This document shows positions 1-8,287 of a stretch of 37,886 bases of DNA, one piece after another. Location of the stretch: the NCBI GenBank assembly GCA_964226685.1, contig CAXQRU010000149.1:1-37886 (forward strand), read 5' to 3'. Every line of letters begins with the position of its first letter. The stretch's first letter is position 1. A program made the position numbers and the translations under genes. This DNA is from CAXQRU01 sp964226685 (GTDB lineage Bacteria > Pseudomonadota > Gammaproteobacteria > Pseudomonadales > Cellvibrionaceae). Below the pieces are notes generated by a model, which did no database searches, was not told the DNA's origin, and worked only from the letters and a program-made list of their open reading frames with translations.

Positions 1-2
1 TC

Positions 3-110
3 AATATTTTGCTGGAGAGGCTGAGGCTCATAGTATTCGTTGATTATAGAGTGGTTGAAGACGATATATTTCAACAGATTACGCGAGCCCTGGCATCTCC
101 TTCAGCGTAA
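3..110 (+). CDS. possible 3' end of a truncated gene, unknown
   Basis: An open frame enters from the left edge of the window and runs 35 codons to a TAA at 108-110. Its last residues (RLRLIVFVDYRVV, then a helix ending in ITRALASPSA) loosely resemble the basic, hydrophobic C-terminal tail of LysR-type regulators, but this is a guess from very little sequence. It would be convergent with ampE, and a hairpin followed by four T residues overlaps its stop codon, which suits a gene ending here. The other two plus-strand frames close earlier. The stretch could equally be non-coding. Confidence 0.28.
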   Translation, partial: NILLERLRLIVFVDYRVVEDDIFQQITRALASPSA

Positions 111-131
111 GAAAGCGGAGAACAGCCTTTT
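92..131 (+). terminator. possible Rho-independent terminator
   Basis: GGC and TCTCC (92-100) pair with GGAGA and GCC (117-127), separated by a small asymmetric internal loop, and the stem is followed directly by TTTT at 128-131. The polarity suits a plus-strand gene ending near 110. The loop is long (16 nt) and the T tract short, so the element would be weak. Its T tract overlaps the end of the convergent ampE gene. Confidence 0.33.
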
Positions 132-984
132 AAATTGCTACCCCAACAATCAAAATAATACAAACCCAAAAGAGTAAGGTTCGTGAGTAAAGGCTCGCGA
201 TAATTCTAATATCAATTAACACATCGCAAAAACCTTCTTGGCAGGCCAATGCAGTCTCTTCATCGGTCACACTAGGGAGCTGCAAAGCACCTTGAATATA
301 ATGAGATAACACCGCTGACGTTGAACGCACTCCACACAAAGCACAAGCACGCCAATGCTCAATGCAACCCATAAAGTTACCCGTTAATGCAAAACTGAAA
401 CCCAAAACTCGCAATGGCAACCATTCTGTCAACCATAACCAATGCTTTGCCGAGCGCAATTCTGACTCAGTTACCTTATCAGAGTGCGCTAACACAACAC
501 CCAAGCGATAGACCAATGCACCCACTGGCCCCAACACTAAAAACCAGAAAATAACAGGAAAGCTTCTTTCAAAGCCATGATAAGCAATCGCTCGCATGGC
601 AGATATTTTCCAATCCATTTTTTCATCGATCTCAATTGCGGGCTGCCACTGCTTGATCAGTTTCAAGCCTCTTTCGGCGTCGTCGCTACGCCAAGCCGCT
701 TTTAAACTTTCCACTTGAATACTCCAGTCACCTCGACCAAAGCTATACATCAGCACTAAAAGGGTTACAATAGCATTCAATAAGCCCGAAAAATCTTTCA
801 AAAACCACAAGCCAATCGCTAATAAACTCGCTGGAATAAGCAACGCAAGATGGATGGCATATCGACCCGCTTTGGGTTTTATAGCGCCTAAAAATAGGAG
901 TAACCAATGATCTTTTTGAAGATAATGAGCCAGCGGGGTCCAGCGCCACAACACCATAGCCAGTAACATGATTAACAGTGACAT
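130..984 (-). CDS. ampE: AmpE, inner-membrane signalling modulator
   Basis: Predicted multi-spanning inner-membrane protein of 284 residues, partner of AmpD. In enterobacteria AmpE is linked to beta-lactamase induction, although its biochemical activity is unsettled. The family motif SFGRGDW is present near residue 80, followed by the usual amphipathic stretch and several hydrophobic segments, the last one at the extreme C-terminus. The start at 984 was chosen because GAGGAAACC precedes the ATG and the resulting N-terminus (MSLLIMLLAMV) is the expected first membrane segment. A longer frame reaching 1068 lies inside ampD. The gene follows ampD by 10 bp with its ribosome binding site overlapping the ampD 3' end, so the two are almost certainly cotranscribed. 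Length is normal for the family. Confidence 0.9.
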   Translation of the reverse strand: MSLLIMLLAMVLWRWTPLAHYLQKDHWLLLFLGAIKPKAGRYAIHLALLIPASLLAIGLWFLKDFSGLLNAIVTLLVLMYSFGRGDWSIQVESLKAAWRSDDAERGLKLIKQWQPAIEIDEKMDWKISAMRAIAYHGFERSFPVIFWFLVLGPVGALVYRLGVVLAHSDKVTESELRSAKHWLWLTEWLPLRVLGFSFALTGNFMGCIEHWRACALCGVRSTSAVLSHYIQGALQLPSVTDEETALACQEGFCDVLIDIRIIASLYSRTLLFWVCIILIVGVAI

Positions 985-994
985 AGTGGTTTCC

Positions 995-1534
995 TCATGG
1001 CTGAATCTGCAATCGTTGCCAGTCAAAGGCTGGCCCTGGATCGGTTTTGCGCCCTGGAGCAATGTCACAATGACCCACCATGCGCTCTCTGGTAATTAAT
1101 GGATATCGATGACAAAGAGACTGCACCACCCGATTCAACACACTATATTGAGCCTCGGTGTAGGGCAAATCATCCGTACCTTCTAATTCAATGCCAATCG
1201 AAAAATCATTGCATTGCTCACGACCCTTAAAACAAGAAACACCGGCATGCCAGGCTCTATCATTAAACGACACAAACTGTACAAGATCGCCTGTGCGCTT
1301 GATTAATAGGTGAGCCGAAACGGTCAATTCGGCTATCGTTTGAAAATAAGGATGCTCATCTGGGCTGAGTTGGTTCGTAAAAAAGCGTTCGATACAATCG
1401 TTACCGAATTCCCCTGGAGGCAAGCTAATATTGTGAATCACCAATAAGCTTATGGGTTCACCTTCGGGACGTTGATTAAAATTTGGAGAAGGAATTTTAT
1501 CAGCACCCTCCAACCAACCGCAATCACTAATCAT
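995..1534 (-). CDS. ampD: AmpD, 1,6-anhydro-MurNAc-L-alanine amidase
   Basis: Cytoplasmic zinc amidase of peptidoglycan recycling that removes the stem peptide from anhydro-muropeptides and so lowers the AmpR-inducing signal. This is a 179-residue amidase_2 protein. The zinc ligands are His34 (in VIHNIS), His155 (in GHCDIAPGRKTDPG) and Asp165; the catalytic glutamate lies in GIELEGTDD. Both key motifs match classical AmpD rather than the periplasmic AmiD type, and there is no signal peptide. It is the first gene of an ampD-ampE pair. In Pseudomonas-type genomes nadC often lies next to this locus; here DUF1631 is the direct upstream neighbour. No strong Shine-Dalgarno is visible before this ATG, so the exact start is a little uncertain. 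Confidence 0.95.
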   Translation of the reverse strand: MISDCGWLEGADKIPSPNFNQRPEGEPISLLVIHNISLPPGEFGNDCIERFFTNQLSPDEHPYFQTIAELTVSAHLLIKRTGDLVQFVSFNDRAWHAGVSCFKGREQCNDFSIGIELEGTDDLPYTEAQYSVLNRVVQSLCHRYPLITRERMVGHCDIAPGRKTDPGPAFDWQRLQIQP

Positions 1535-1690
1535 AAGAGCACACTTTTGTTGTATAGGAGCAGCATACCGGGAATTATGAATATTTACGAGTATCGATTG
1601 TTAGAGAATTATTAACCCGACACTCGAGTACGAGTATAACCCGTTGGTAGCGGCACAAGGAGGTCTCGCTGCTTGCCAAGCGATGCTTTC

Positions 1691-4165
1691 CTATACATCC
1701 TTATTTTTGGAGGTTCTAAGATTAGTAATGACCGATTCCAAAGCCCGATCAAACAGCATGCCATCGTCGAGTGATCGCAGTGAGCCATCAGCCAAGGCCA
1801 ACGCAAAACTATCGCGAGTTTCTTCGCAAACTTTCACGCCATTACGATTAATAAAAATATATTTACCGGTAGCCTTAATTAACGTTGCCATTTTGCACCG
1901 ATACGATGCCCCTGACTCAACTCGTTCAAACCAGGTGCCAGGTGCGGTGCGATCTACCACAGAAAAATGCGGTGCTAGCTCCTGTTCAGTAAACTCTGGC
2001 TTCTGGGTCGACGTAGCCTCTGGTTTCACTGTATCGGGCTTGGGCTCTGCCTGGGCTTTAACTTCTGGCTCAACCTTGGCTTCCGGTTTGGGTTCTGGCT
2101 TAGCTTTCGCTTCTGGCTCTACCTTGGCTTCCGGTTTGGGTTCTGGCTTAGCTTTCGCTTCTGGCTCTACCTTGGCTTCCGGTTTGGGTTCTGGCTTGGC
2201 TTTGACTTCTGGCTCTACCTTGGCTTCCGGTTTGGGTTCTGGCTTGGCTTTCGCTTCCAGCTCTACCTTGGGTTCCGGTTTGACTTTTGGTTCTACCTTG
2301 GGTTCTGGCTTGGCTTTGACTTCTGGCTCTACCTGCGGCTCTGGCTTAATTTCAGAGCCCCTGTTGACTTCATCCATCTCATCATGAATTAAAAAATCCT
2401 CTTCTTCATGTTGAGTGTTTTTCAACATGACATCGGTTTTTTTCAAAATCTCCAAATGGGTATTTTCAAGATCACACAATAACTCTGACTGCTCTGATGG
2501 GTTATAAGAAATGCCCTCCAAACCCCGCCGAACACTTTTTAGCAGCGCAGGCAAAGCCGCCATCAATTTTTCTCTGTGTGCTTGGTCTGTTACCGGCAGC
2601 ATACTCCACACGAGCAGGGAAGCTGTTTCTACGGCTCTCTGCCAAGCCTCACTGTCACCACCGTGGCGCATATGCACCAAAAACATGACATTCGCCCAAG
2701 GGCCTCTTAGCAATTTTTCTGCAACAGCCGGTAGGGTTTTACCCCCTATAATTCTATCCAATTCTTCAGAAACGTTATTACGTCCTACCTCGGCCTTGGC
2801 TTTTCCATCTTCCTCGTCGAGCGTTCTTTGTTCCAAAATGGACGCTCTATGTCGCTCTTTTTCGATAAACTGAGTAAAGTCCTCAAGCAAGACACCAAAC
2901 AATTCAATATTACGATCAAATTCTTTGAGTACCCTCTCAATAATTTGACTAATTTTTCGATACAAGGGGTCTTTTTTACGACCATCTTCCCAACCCAATG
3001 CCGCAGTCGCCATTTCATTGAGTAAACGCCGAGCAGGATGACCTCCTTTATTGAAAAAGCTCGGATCAGCTAAGGCTACTTTGATAATGGGTATTTGCAA
3101 ACGAGCCAGCAGAGCCTTCATTGGATCCGCTAAGTTACGGTCTTCCAGGATAAACTCAAAAAGCATATCGACCAGTTTGATCACATCTTCAGATTTGTTA
3201 TCCAGCGCCTGTTGCCCGGAGTACTCGCCAATAGATCGACCTATTTGGGCGCTGGGCAATAACTGGGGCTTACCTGAAGCAACCGGATTATCCAACTGCT
3301 GATATTGTAGGTGTGATAAAGCATTGAACAACACTTTAGATAAACGTTCGGCATCACCCTGATCGTTTGACAATAACGAATGAAGTGTACTGAGCAGACC
3401 CGCTTCGCCCTTTTCTTCTTTCGAAATAACGCTGGCCGAAACCTGAGAGCTAGGATTTTCTTGCTTAACTTTGGCGGGCTCCTTACCCGGCACTACACCA
3501 GCATTTCGCAAAATCTGGCTCGCCTCTTCCAATATCAGCTTAATTTGCCCCAAAACATGCCGCTCAAACAATTTGAACAGCACAAGCTTGGCTTTAATAT
3601 CGACTTTAACATTGCGAGAGCAACGCAAGAAGCAATCAGAGAGCAGCCTGGGCGAGAGCGGGTTATTTCTGCCTGTCACTGGCACCAGAACAATGGTGTT
3701 CATGGAAGAGGTTAAACTTTGTAAAGCCTCTTTTGTATGGTTGTTGACTTTGTTGACCATAGTATCAACCGCAACCATCTCTTCGAGTTCATCCTTTTCA
3801 ATGAGCGCTAACTTATCTGATTCGGAGCCCTCATAAGTTGCCAGATCCGCTTCTGGGTCAATTAATTTGACAAAGGAGAAATCAACGCCATCTGAAAACT
3901 CAGCCTCAATTTGACGGCGATGAATGCGAATCTCCCGCATAGACTCAAAATAAAGGTTCTGTTCAAAATTAGTGGCAGCTCGATCAGCCAATTCAAACAA
4001 TGAGTCATCAACGTGGTCAAATAAGACTTGCATAGCCGCTTTCAACACGTCTTGAGCATGTTCTCGAACCCTTTGCAAGGGCAAGGGCAACTTATCTAAC
4101 TGCGCATTCATAGCCACTTTATTCTTATTAGCGTCATTGATTGGAACAATTTTGTCCCTACTCAT
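1691..4165 (-). CDS. DUF1631 family protein with expanded K/P/E repeat
   Basis: This 824-residue protein belongs to DUF1631, a family of unknown molecular function often found near nadC/ampD in gammaproteobacteria and sometimes misnamed thymidine phosphorylase. Residues 1-580 are the helical conserved body, including FALMLFEFILEDRNLADP-like segments and the GKTLPAVAEKLLRGPW region. Residues about 607-712 form a low-complexity linker of 16-residue repeats (KAKPEPKPEAKVEPE). Residues about 730-824 form the conserved small C-terminal domain (GTWFERV, YRCKMATLI, KYIFINRNGVKV, LDDGMLFDRALE), which resembles a PilZ-like beta barrel; cyclic-di-GMP binding is only inference. No signal peptide or membrane segment is seen, so it is probably cytoplasmic. 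GGAG lies 12 nt before the ATG. Its own promoter likely lies in the divergent gap above 4165. Confidence 0.85.
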   Translation of the reverse strand: MSRDKIVPINDANKNKVAMNAQLDKLPLPLQRVREHAQDVLKAAMQVLFDHVDDSLFELADRAATNFEQNLYFESMREIRIHRRQIEAEFSDGVDFSFVKLIDPEADLATYEGSESDKLALIEKDELEEMVAVDTMVNKVNNHTKEALQSLTSSMNTIVLVPVTGRNNPLSPRLLSDCFLRCSRNVKVDIKAKLVLFKLFERHVLGQIKLILEEASQILRNAGVVPGKEPAKVKQENPSSQVSASVISKEEKGEAGLLSTLHSLLSNDQGDAERLSKVLFNALSHLQYQQLDNPVASGKPQLLPSAQIGRSIGEYSGQQALDNKSEDVIKLVDMLFEFILEDRNLADPMKALLARLQIPIIKVALADPSFFNKGGHPARRLLNEMATAALGWEDGRKKDPLYRKISQIIERVLKEFDRNIELFGVLLEDFTQFIEKERHRASILEQRTLDEEDGKAKAEVGRNNVSEELDRIIGGKTLPAVAEKLLRGPWANVMFLVHMRHGGDSEAWQRAVETASLLVWSMLPVTDQAHREKLMAALPALLKSVRRGLEGISYNPSEQSELLCDLENTHLEILKKTDVMLKNTQHEEEDFLIHDEMDEVNRGSEIKPEPQVEPEVKAKPEPKVEPKVKPEPKVELEAKAKPEPKPEAKVEPEVKAKPEPKPEAKVEPEAKAKPEPKPEAKVEPEAKAKPEPKPEAKVEPEVKAQAEPKPDTVKPEATSTQKPEFTEQELAPHFSVVDRTAPGTWFERVESGASYRCKMATLIKATGKYIFINRNGVKVCEETRDSFALALADGSLRSLDDGMLFDRALESVITNLRTSKNKDV
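2027..2345. repeat. 48-bp tandem repeat inside DUF1631 gene
   Basis: A 48-bp unit recurs with its CTTGGCTTCCGG core at 2075, 2123, 2171 and 2219, almost identical each time. Diverged units follow at 2267 and from about 2297. The period of 16 codons keeps the frame and encodes the KAKPEPKPEAKVEPE linker of the DUF1631 protein. Such arrays change copy number by slippage or recombination. The antisense strand is also open through the array, giving a spurious Gly/Ser/Thr-rich frame. Confidence 0.93.
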
Positions 4166-4204
4166 ACTTTACTGACTCCACTTACTAACGCGTAATGGTT
4201 TTGC

Positions 4205-4234
4205 ATCATACAATGATACAAAACAACTTGCGAA
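4205..4234 (-). promoter_or_regulatory. candidate promoter of the DUF1631 gene
   Basis: On the minus strand TTCGCA (4234-4229) and TATGAT (4210-4205) are separated by 18 bp and lie about 40 bp upstream of the ATG at 4165. The -10 region sits inside an imperfect inverted repeat, TGTATCAT-TGT-ATGATGCA (4202-4220, one mismatch in eight), which could be an operator. The -35 match is only moderate. Confidence 0.3.
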
Positions 4235-4421
4235 TTAAAACGCCAAACTTGTGGCCAAATTACCTAAAAATGTCTATGATGACTTTTGCATGAATAAACA
4301 CTGGACGCTCTTAGTTCGTTTAGTTATCAAAAGAACCGCGTCTAATGAGTGCAAGGTCAATCTACCTCTTTGACCGACACACTATTAAGTCTAGCAGTTG
4401 ATGCTTGAGCAAGAGAAAGAT

Positions 4422-4934
4422 ATGACAAAAAAATCCTTTGACACAACGGGCCGCACCATGCTCTGGATTGGGTGGGGCATCGCACTGGTCATACTTACCT
4501 GGATATTTGCCGGTATTGAGGAATCTCTAGTTAATCCAAACAGCGAGCCAGAAAGTCAAATCATCGGCGATTCACGCCAGGTAATTTTAAAACAAAACCA
4601 ATACAATCATTATGTTGTCACGGGTAAGATTAATCAACATGAAGTCATCTTTTTCCTAGATACAGGAGCCACCTCCGTTTCAGTCCCTCAATCAGTCGCT
4701 CAAAAAATTGGGCTAAAACGAGGTTACAGTTACCCCGTCAACACCGCTAATGGCACAATCAATGTCTATCAGACCACCATTGACGAGCTAACCATCGGCA
4801 ATATCGTACTGCGCAACATTGATGCCAGCATCAACCCTTACATGGAGGGAGATGAAATCTTGCTTGGCATGAGCGCCCTCAAACAGGTAGATTTCTACCA
4901 ACAAAAAGGCACTCTTACATTGATCCAAAAATAA
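4422..4934 (+). CDS. membrane-anchored retropepsin-like aspartic protease (TIGR02281 type)
   Basis: A 170-residue protein with one N-terminal membrane segment (about residues 10-32, LWIGWGIALVILTWIFAG) followed by a periplasmic retropepsin-like domain. The active-site motif FFLDTGATSVSVP places the single catalytic Asp at residue 80 (Asp-Thr-Gly-Ala). Like viral and clan AA proteases, it must dimerise to form a complete site. The later hydrophobic-hydrophobic-Gly motif is seen as ILLGMSALK. Substrate is unknown for this family. I chose the ATG at 4422, preceded by purine-rich AAGAGAAAG; in-frame TTG (4398) and ATG (4401) codons upstream lack a ribosome binding site. It converges on pdxH, with only 8 bp between the two stop codons. 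Confidence 0.85.
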   Translation: MTKKSFDTTGRTMLWIGWGIALVILTWIFAGIEESLVNPNSEPESQIIGDSRQVILKQNQYNHYVVTGKINQHEVIFFLDTGATSVSVPQSVAQKIGLKRGYSYPVNTANGTINVYQTTIDELTIGNIVLRNIDASINPYMEGDEILLGMSALKQVDFYQQKGTLTLIQK

Positions 4935-4942
4935 GCTGAGCC

Positions 4943-5578
4943 TTAGGGTGATAGGCGCTGTATCTGCCATTGACCATCATTCTGGGTAAACTCAAAGCGA
5001 TCGTGTAGCCGATGCTCCCCACCTTGCCAAAACTCTATCACTGTTGGGATCACCCGGTACCCCCCCCAAAAATCCGGCAGAGGGATGTCCTGCTCCTCAA
5101 ATTCCCGCTTCTTGCGCTCAAATTGCTCTACAAGAGCCGCCCTAGATGCAATGGGTTGACTCTGGTGAGACGCCCAAGCACCCACCTGACTGTCTCTTGG
5201 ACGTGACAAAAAGTAGGTTTCAACTTCCTTGCGAGAAAGGGGTTCAGCAAGCCCTAACACTTCTACCTGACGCTCCATAAAATGCCAAGGAAAATGCAAG
5301 CTAACCATGGGATTTACCGTAATATCGGCAGCCTTCTGGCTTTGAGTATTGGTATAAAAGGTAAAACTACTATCATCATAGTGTTTTAACAGCACAATCC
5401 TTTGTGACGGCGCGCCATTGGCATTAACCGTGGCCAAGACCATGGCATTGGGATCAGGCACGGATGCCTCAATGACTGCCTTAAACCATAGGTCAAATTG
5501 GATCATCGGATCTTGATTCAAGTTGCTACGGCGCAAGGAGTCCAGCTGATATTGCTTGCGATAATTACCTAAGTCCAT
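4943..5578 (-). CDS. pdxH: PdxH, pyridoxamine/pyridoxine 5'-phosphate oxidase
   Basis: FMN-dependent oxidase making pyridoxal 5'-phosphate from PNP or PMP, the last step of de novo and salvage vitamin B6 synthesis, in the cytosol. The 211-residue protein shows the FMN-binding PSQRIVLLK segment, the SRPRDSQVGAWAS segment and the family signature FWQGGEHRLHDRF, ending in the conserved RLSP. Three ATG codons in a row (5584, 5581, 5578) follow AAGAAGAG; the third has the best spacing, but any could serve. A further frame extension to 5674 lacks family similarity. It is divergent from the patatin gene, about 95 bp away, so both promoters must lie in that short gap. Confidence 0.96.
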   Translation of the reverse strand: MDLGNYRKQYQLDSLRRSNLNQDPMIQFDLWFKAVIEASVPDPNAMVLATVNANGAPSQRIVLLKHYDDSSFTFYTNTQSQKAADITVNPMVSLHFPWHFMERQVEVLGLAEPLSRKEVETYFLSRPRDSQVGAWASHQSQPIASRAALVEQFERKKREFEEQDIPLPDFWGGYRVIPTVIEFWQGGEHRLHDRFEFTQNDGQWQIQRLSP

Positions 5579-5673
5579 CATCATCTCTTCTTGGTAAAAG
5601 AAGCTAACATAAATGAATTTTTTCGCGAAGTCGAGCAAGGCCGTATCACAAATACGCTCTAGGGGTGACCGCA

Positions 5674-6726
5674 ATGAAAAAGAAAATCAATCTAGCTTTG
5701 CAAGGTGGCGGGGCTCATGGCGCATTTACTTGGGGAATTTTAGACCTTCTGCTTGAGCGTGACTGTTTTGATATCGATGGAATCTGTGCTTGCAGTGCTG
5801 GTGCCTTAAATGCGACCGCTCTCGCTTATGGTTTACACTTAGGAGGCCCCGCCAAAGCTCGGGAGGTACTCGATCAACTATGGACTGAAATCCACAAAAC
5901 AGGTTTACAAACAAACCCTGTTCAGTTCAATCCTTGGGAGCAATTTTGGGGCACGCCAGTGGAACACTCGCTCAGCTACGTCTGGTTTGATTCAATAACT
6001 CGCCTGTTTTCACCCTACCAACTCAATCCTTTCGACCTCAATCCGCTATCAGACATTCTCGATCGCGTCATCAATTTTGAAATATTAAAACAATGCCGTG
6101 TCACGCAGCTATTTATCAGTGCTACGCATGTCGCTAGTGGTCGCGTTAATGTATTTGAAAATCATGAAATGTCCAAGGATGTCATTCTGGCTTCTGCCTG
6201 TTTGCCCTTTATTTTCAAAGCAGTAGAAATTAAGGGCGAGCATTATTGGGACGGTGGCTACATGGGCAATCCATCCCTATTTCCGCTCTTTTACAAAAAT
6301 GACACTAGAGATATTATGATTGTTCATATCAACCCCATCGAGCGGCAGGAGCTCCCCACCAGTGCGCATGAGATCATGAACAGAGTCAATGAAATCACAT
6401 TTAACAGCTCCTTAATTAAGGATATGCGTGCCATTGCTTTTGTTAAAAAATTGTTAGAACATGGCATGCTTAAAGAACAATATCGATCTCAGTTCAAAAA
6501 TGTACTGGTGCACTCAATTCGAGCTGACAAAGTGCTGTGTGATCTGAGTATTGCCAGCAAGTTCAACACTAGCTGGGAACTTCTCAGTGATTTAAAACAG
6601 CGAGGGAGAGAAACCATGAAACAATGGCTTGACCAACACATCAATGACGTTGGGGAGCGAGATACCGTGGATCTGCAGCAAGATTTTTTATCTTCAGTCG
6701 GCGACTTCTTCAAAAACCGAAATTAA
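5674..6726 (+). CDS. patatin-like phospholipase
   Basis: Cytoplasmic patatin-family lipid acyl hydrolase of 350 residues. The oxyanion-hole motif GGGAHG is at residues 11-16, the nucleophile Ser41 lies in ACSAGALN, and the dyad Asp193 lies in WDGGYMGNP. The nucleophile elbow is normally G-X-S-X-G; here the first Gly is Ala (A39-C-S-A-G43), although the surrounding sequence is otherwise typical of this bacterial subfamily. I selected the ATG at 5674 because AGGGGTGA precedes it by 8 nt; a GTG at 5665 is less likely. The DUF711 gene starts 15 bp downstream, so the two are probably cotranscribed. The lipid substrate cannot be told from sequence. Confidence 0.88.
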   Translation: MKKKINLALQGGGAHGAFTWGILDLLLERDCFDIDGICACSAGALNATALAYGLHLGGPAKAREVLDQLWTEIHKTGLQTNPVQFNPWEQFWGTPVEHSLSYVWFDSITRLFSPYQLNPFDLNPLSDILDRVINFEILKQCRVTQLFISATHVASGRVNVFENHEMSKDVILASACLPFIFKAVEIKGEHYWDGGYMGNPSLFPLFYKNDTRDIMIVHINPIERQELPTSAHEIMNRVNEITFNSSLIKDMRAIAFVKKLLEHGMLKEQYRSQFKNVLVHSIRADKVLCDLSIASKFNTSWELLSDLKQRGRETMKQWLDQHINDVGERDTVDLQQDFLSSVGDFFKNRN

Positions 6727-6741
6727 GAGGCCTATTAATGT

Positions 6742-7948
6742 ATGCTACCTGCTCCATTAAAAAATACCGCTCTATGCAAAGTCAGAACAGTGACAACCTT
6801 TATCACTTTACCCAATGATCAGAACCTGTGGGCATCGATTATTGAGAAGGCTAGTCGCGTCTGTTATCAATTAGTTAGCGCCTTAGCCGAAAAAAATTAT
6901 GAAACCCAAAGTATTCGAATTGTTACCAACCCTTTTGGAGAGTACCTTGACACCAACTCCATTGATAAAGCCAGTGAAGGCTTGCAAGCGATTACCAATC
7001 TGTTGAGTGCGAGCAAGCAGTCAGGGTACCCGTATTCGCTTTGCCATTGGTGAAGCTCGCACAGAAGAAGAGTTAGATCTATTGCCAGAGCTGATCAACC
7101 GTCATGGTGACCTCAGCAATGCCTGTTACAACGTCGATGCCGATGATCTTGGGGTTCCGAACCTTGATCAAATTGAATTAGCCGCCAAGACCGTCCAAAA
7201 AATTGCTAAAAGCACTCATCAAGGCGAGGGAAATTTTAACTTTACTGTTAACTTTAACTGCCCTGCCCACATACCCTACTTCCCTGCTGGTTACCATAAC
7301 AATACCAGGGATTGTTATGTCATTGGACTTGAGACGCCCGATTTGCTCAACGCTAGCCTCGAGCTATTAGACAATATAAATAGCAATGATGCCTTTGACA
7401 TCATGAAAGAAAGCCTACAATATCATGTCGATGCTATTTTATCCGTTGTTAAATCGACAGAAACCTCGCTACCCTTTTTAGGAATCGATAGCTCAGCCGC
7501 TCCCAGTAAAGACTGCCGCTCAATGATAGAACTGTATCAACAACTGGGCACCCCCTATTTCGGTGCTCCAGGAACAATTAGCACATCAGCCTTGTTAACT
7601 CGAGTTTTTAAAAGCATAGAAGGTGTAAAATTGGTGGGCTTTTCTGGCCTGATGTTGGCCGTAACCGAAGATACAGGCTTAGCACAAACTACTCAAAACC
7701 CGGGTCTATCCATGACAGACCTACTCGTGAACAGTGCCGTTTGTGGTATTGGCCTTGATACCGTACCCATCCCTGGCGATAGTGATAAGGCCGCGATTGC
7801 AGCGTTAATGAAAGACACAGGAACACTTGCATTTAGGCTCAACAAACCGCTGACCGTTAGACTTTTTCCAATACCAGGACTCAATGCCGGCGATATGACT
7901 CGATTTGAAAGCGACGACCTTTGCAATTGTGAAGTACTGAAGCTTTAA
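6742..7948 (+). pseudogene. DUF711 (UPF0210) family gene interrupted by a frameshift
   Basis: Two adjoining frames together make one DUF711 protein of about 400 residues. The first (6742 onward) gives the N-terminus with KVRTVTTFITL and continues to SASKQSG; the second (to 7948) resumes at GTRIRFAIGEA and carries the conserved core (NFNCPAHIPYFPAGY, LPFLGIDSSAAP, CGIGLDTVPIPGD). Removing one G from the GGG at 7024-7026 joins them exactly as SGTRIRF, so a single-base insertion is the simplest explanation. It may be a true mutation or an assembly error. Without correction the first frame stops at 7053. The function of this family is not firmly known. The best ribosome binding site (AAGAGG at 6725) is spaced better for an ATG at 6738 in another frame, so the start is uncertain. 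Confidence 0.82.
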
Positions 7949-7960
7949 AAACGTTTTATT

Positions 7961-8236
7961 TTAGTCAGGAATCTTAGGCTCATCACCCAAAATAGCCACA
8001 GCAAGTTTGTGTGGCTTAGCCACGGCTGGACGATTGGGTGCTGTAAAGGGGCGACTTACCGAAGCCTTATCGGTTGCTCTATAAACCAGCCGATCATTAA
8101 CAATTGTTGCAAGATAACGCCCACCTTTGTCAAAAACCTTATCACCCTTCATCTTGCCAACCACCACACCTGATCGACTATAAATAGTGTCGCCCACAAC
8201 TTGGAGAAACTTTCCATTTTTTGTGTAAAGACTCAT
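7961..8236 (-). CDS. small 4-fold beta-flower-like protein
   Basis: A 91-residue protein whose first 55 residues form short repeats of the kind YTKNGKFLQVVGDTIYS / GVVVGKMKGDKVFD / RYLATIVNDRLVY. Each repeat looks like a beta hairpin with a Gly turn, as in the domain called 4-fold beta flower; that assignment rests on pattern only. Residues 60-91 are a Pro/Ala-rich tail without clear structure. There is no signal peptide. AAGGAAT lies 6 nt before the ATG, which supports translation. It stops 12 bp from the DUF711 stop codon (convergent) and follows the decayed gene at 8288-8719 on the same strand. Role unknown. Confidence 0.68.
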   Translation of the reverse strand: MSLYTKNGKFLQVVGDTIYSRSGVVVGKMKGDKVFDKGGRYLATIVNDRLVYRATDKASVSRPFTAPNRPAVAKPHKLAVAILGDEPKIPD

Positions 8237-8287
8237 TTTTTATTCCTTAGTTAATCGCTAATCAAGGCTTCTTAAATAGCGTCATAA

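Noticed and set aside
29..31. Possible minus-strand ATG at the left edge starting MSLSLSSKIL
   Set aside because: Only ten codons are visible, with no ribosome binding site, and it would compete with the plus-strand frame and hairpin there.
1644..2387. Plus-strand open frame of 247 codons, rich in Gly, Ser and Thr
   Set aside because: It is antisense to the 48-bp repeat array of DUF1631. The repeat simply keeps the opposite frame open, and there is no ribosome binding site or recognisable domain.
6738..6740. ATG at 6738 as the DUF711 start
   Set aside because: It has the better ribosome binding site spacing, but its frame stops after 26 codons and lacks the family N-terminus. It is noted as an uncertainty only.
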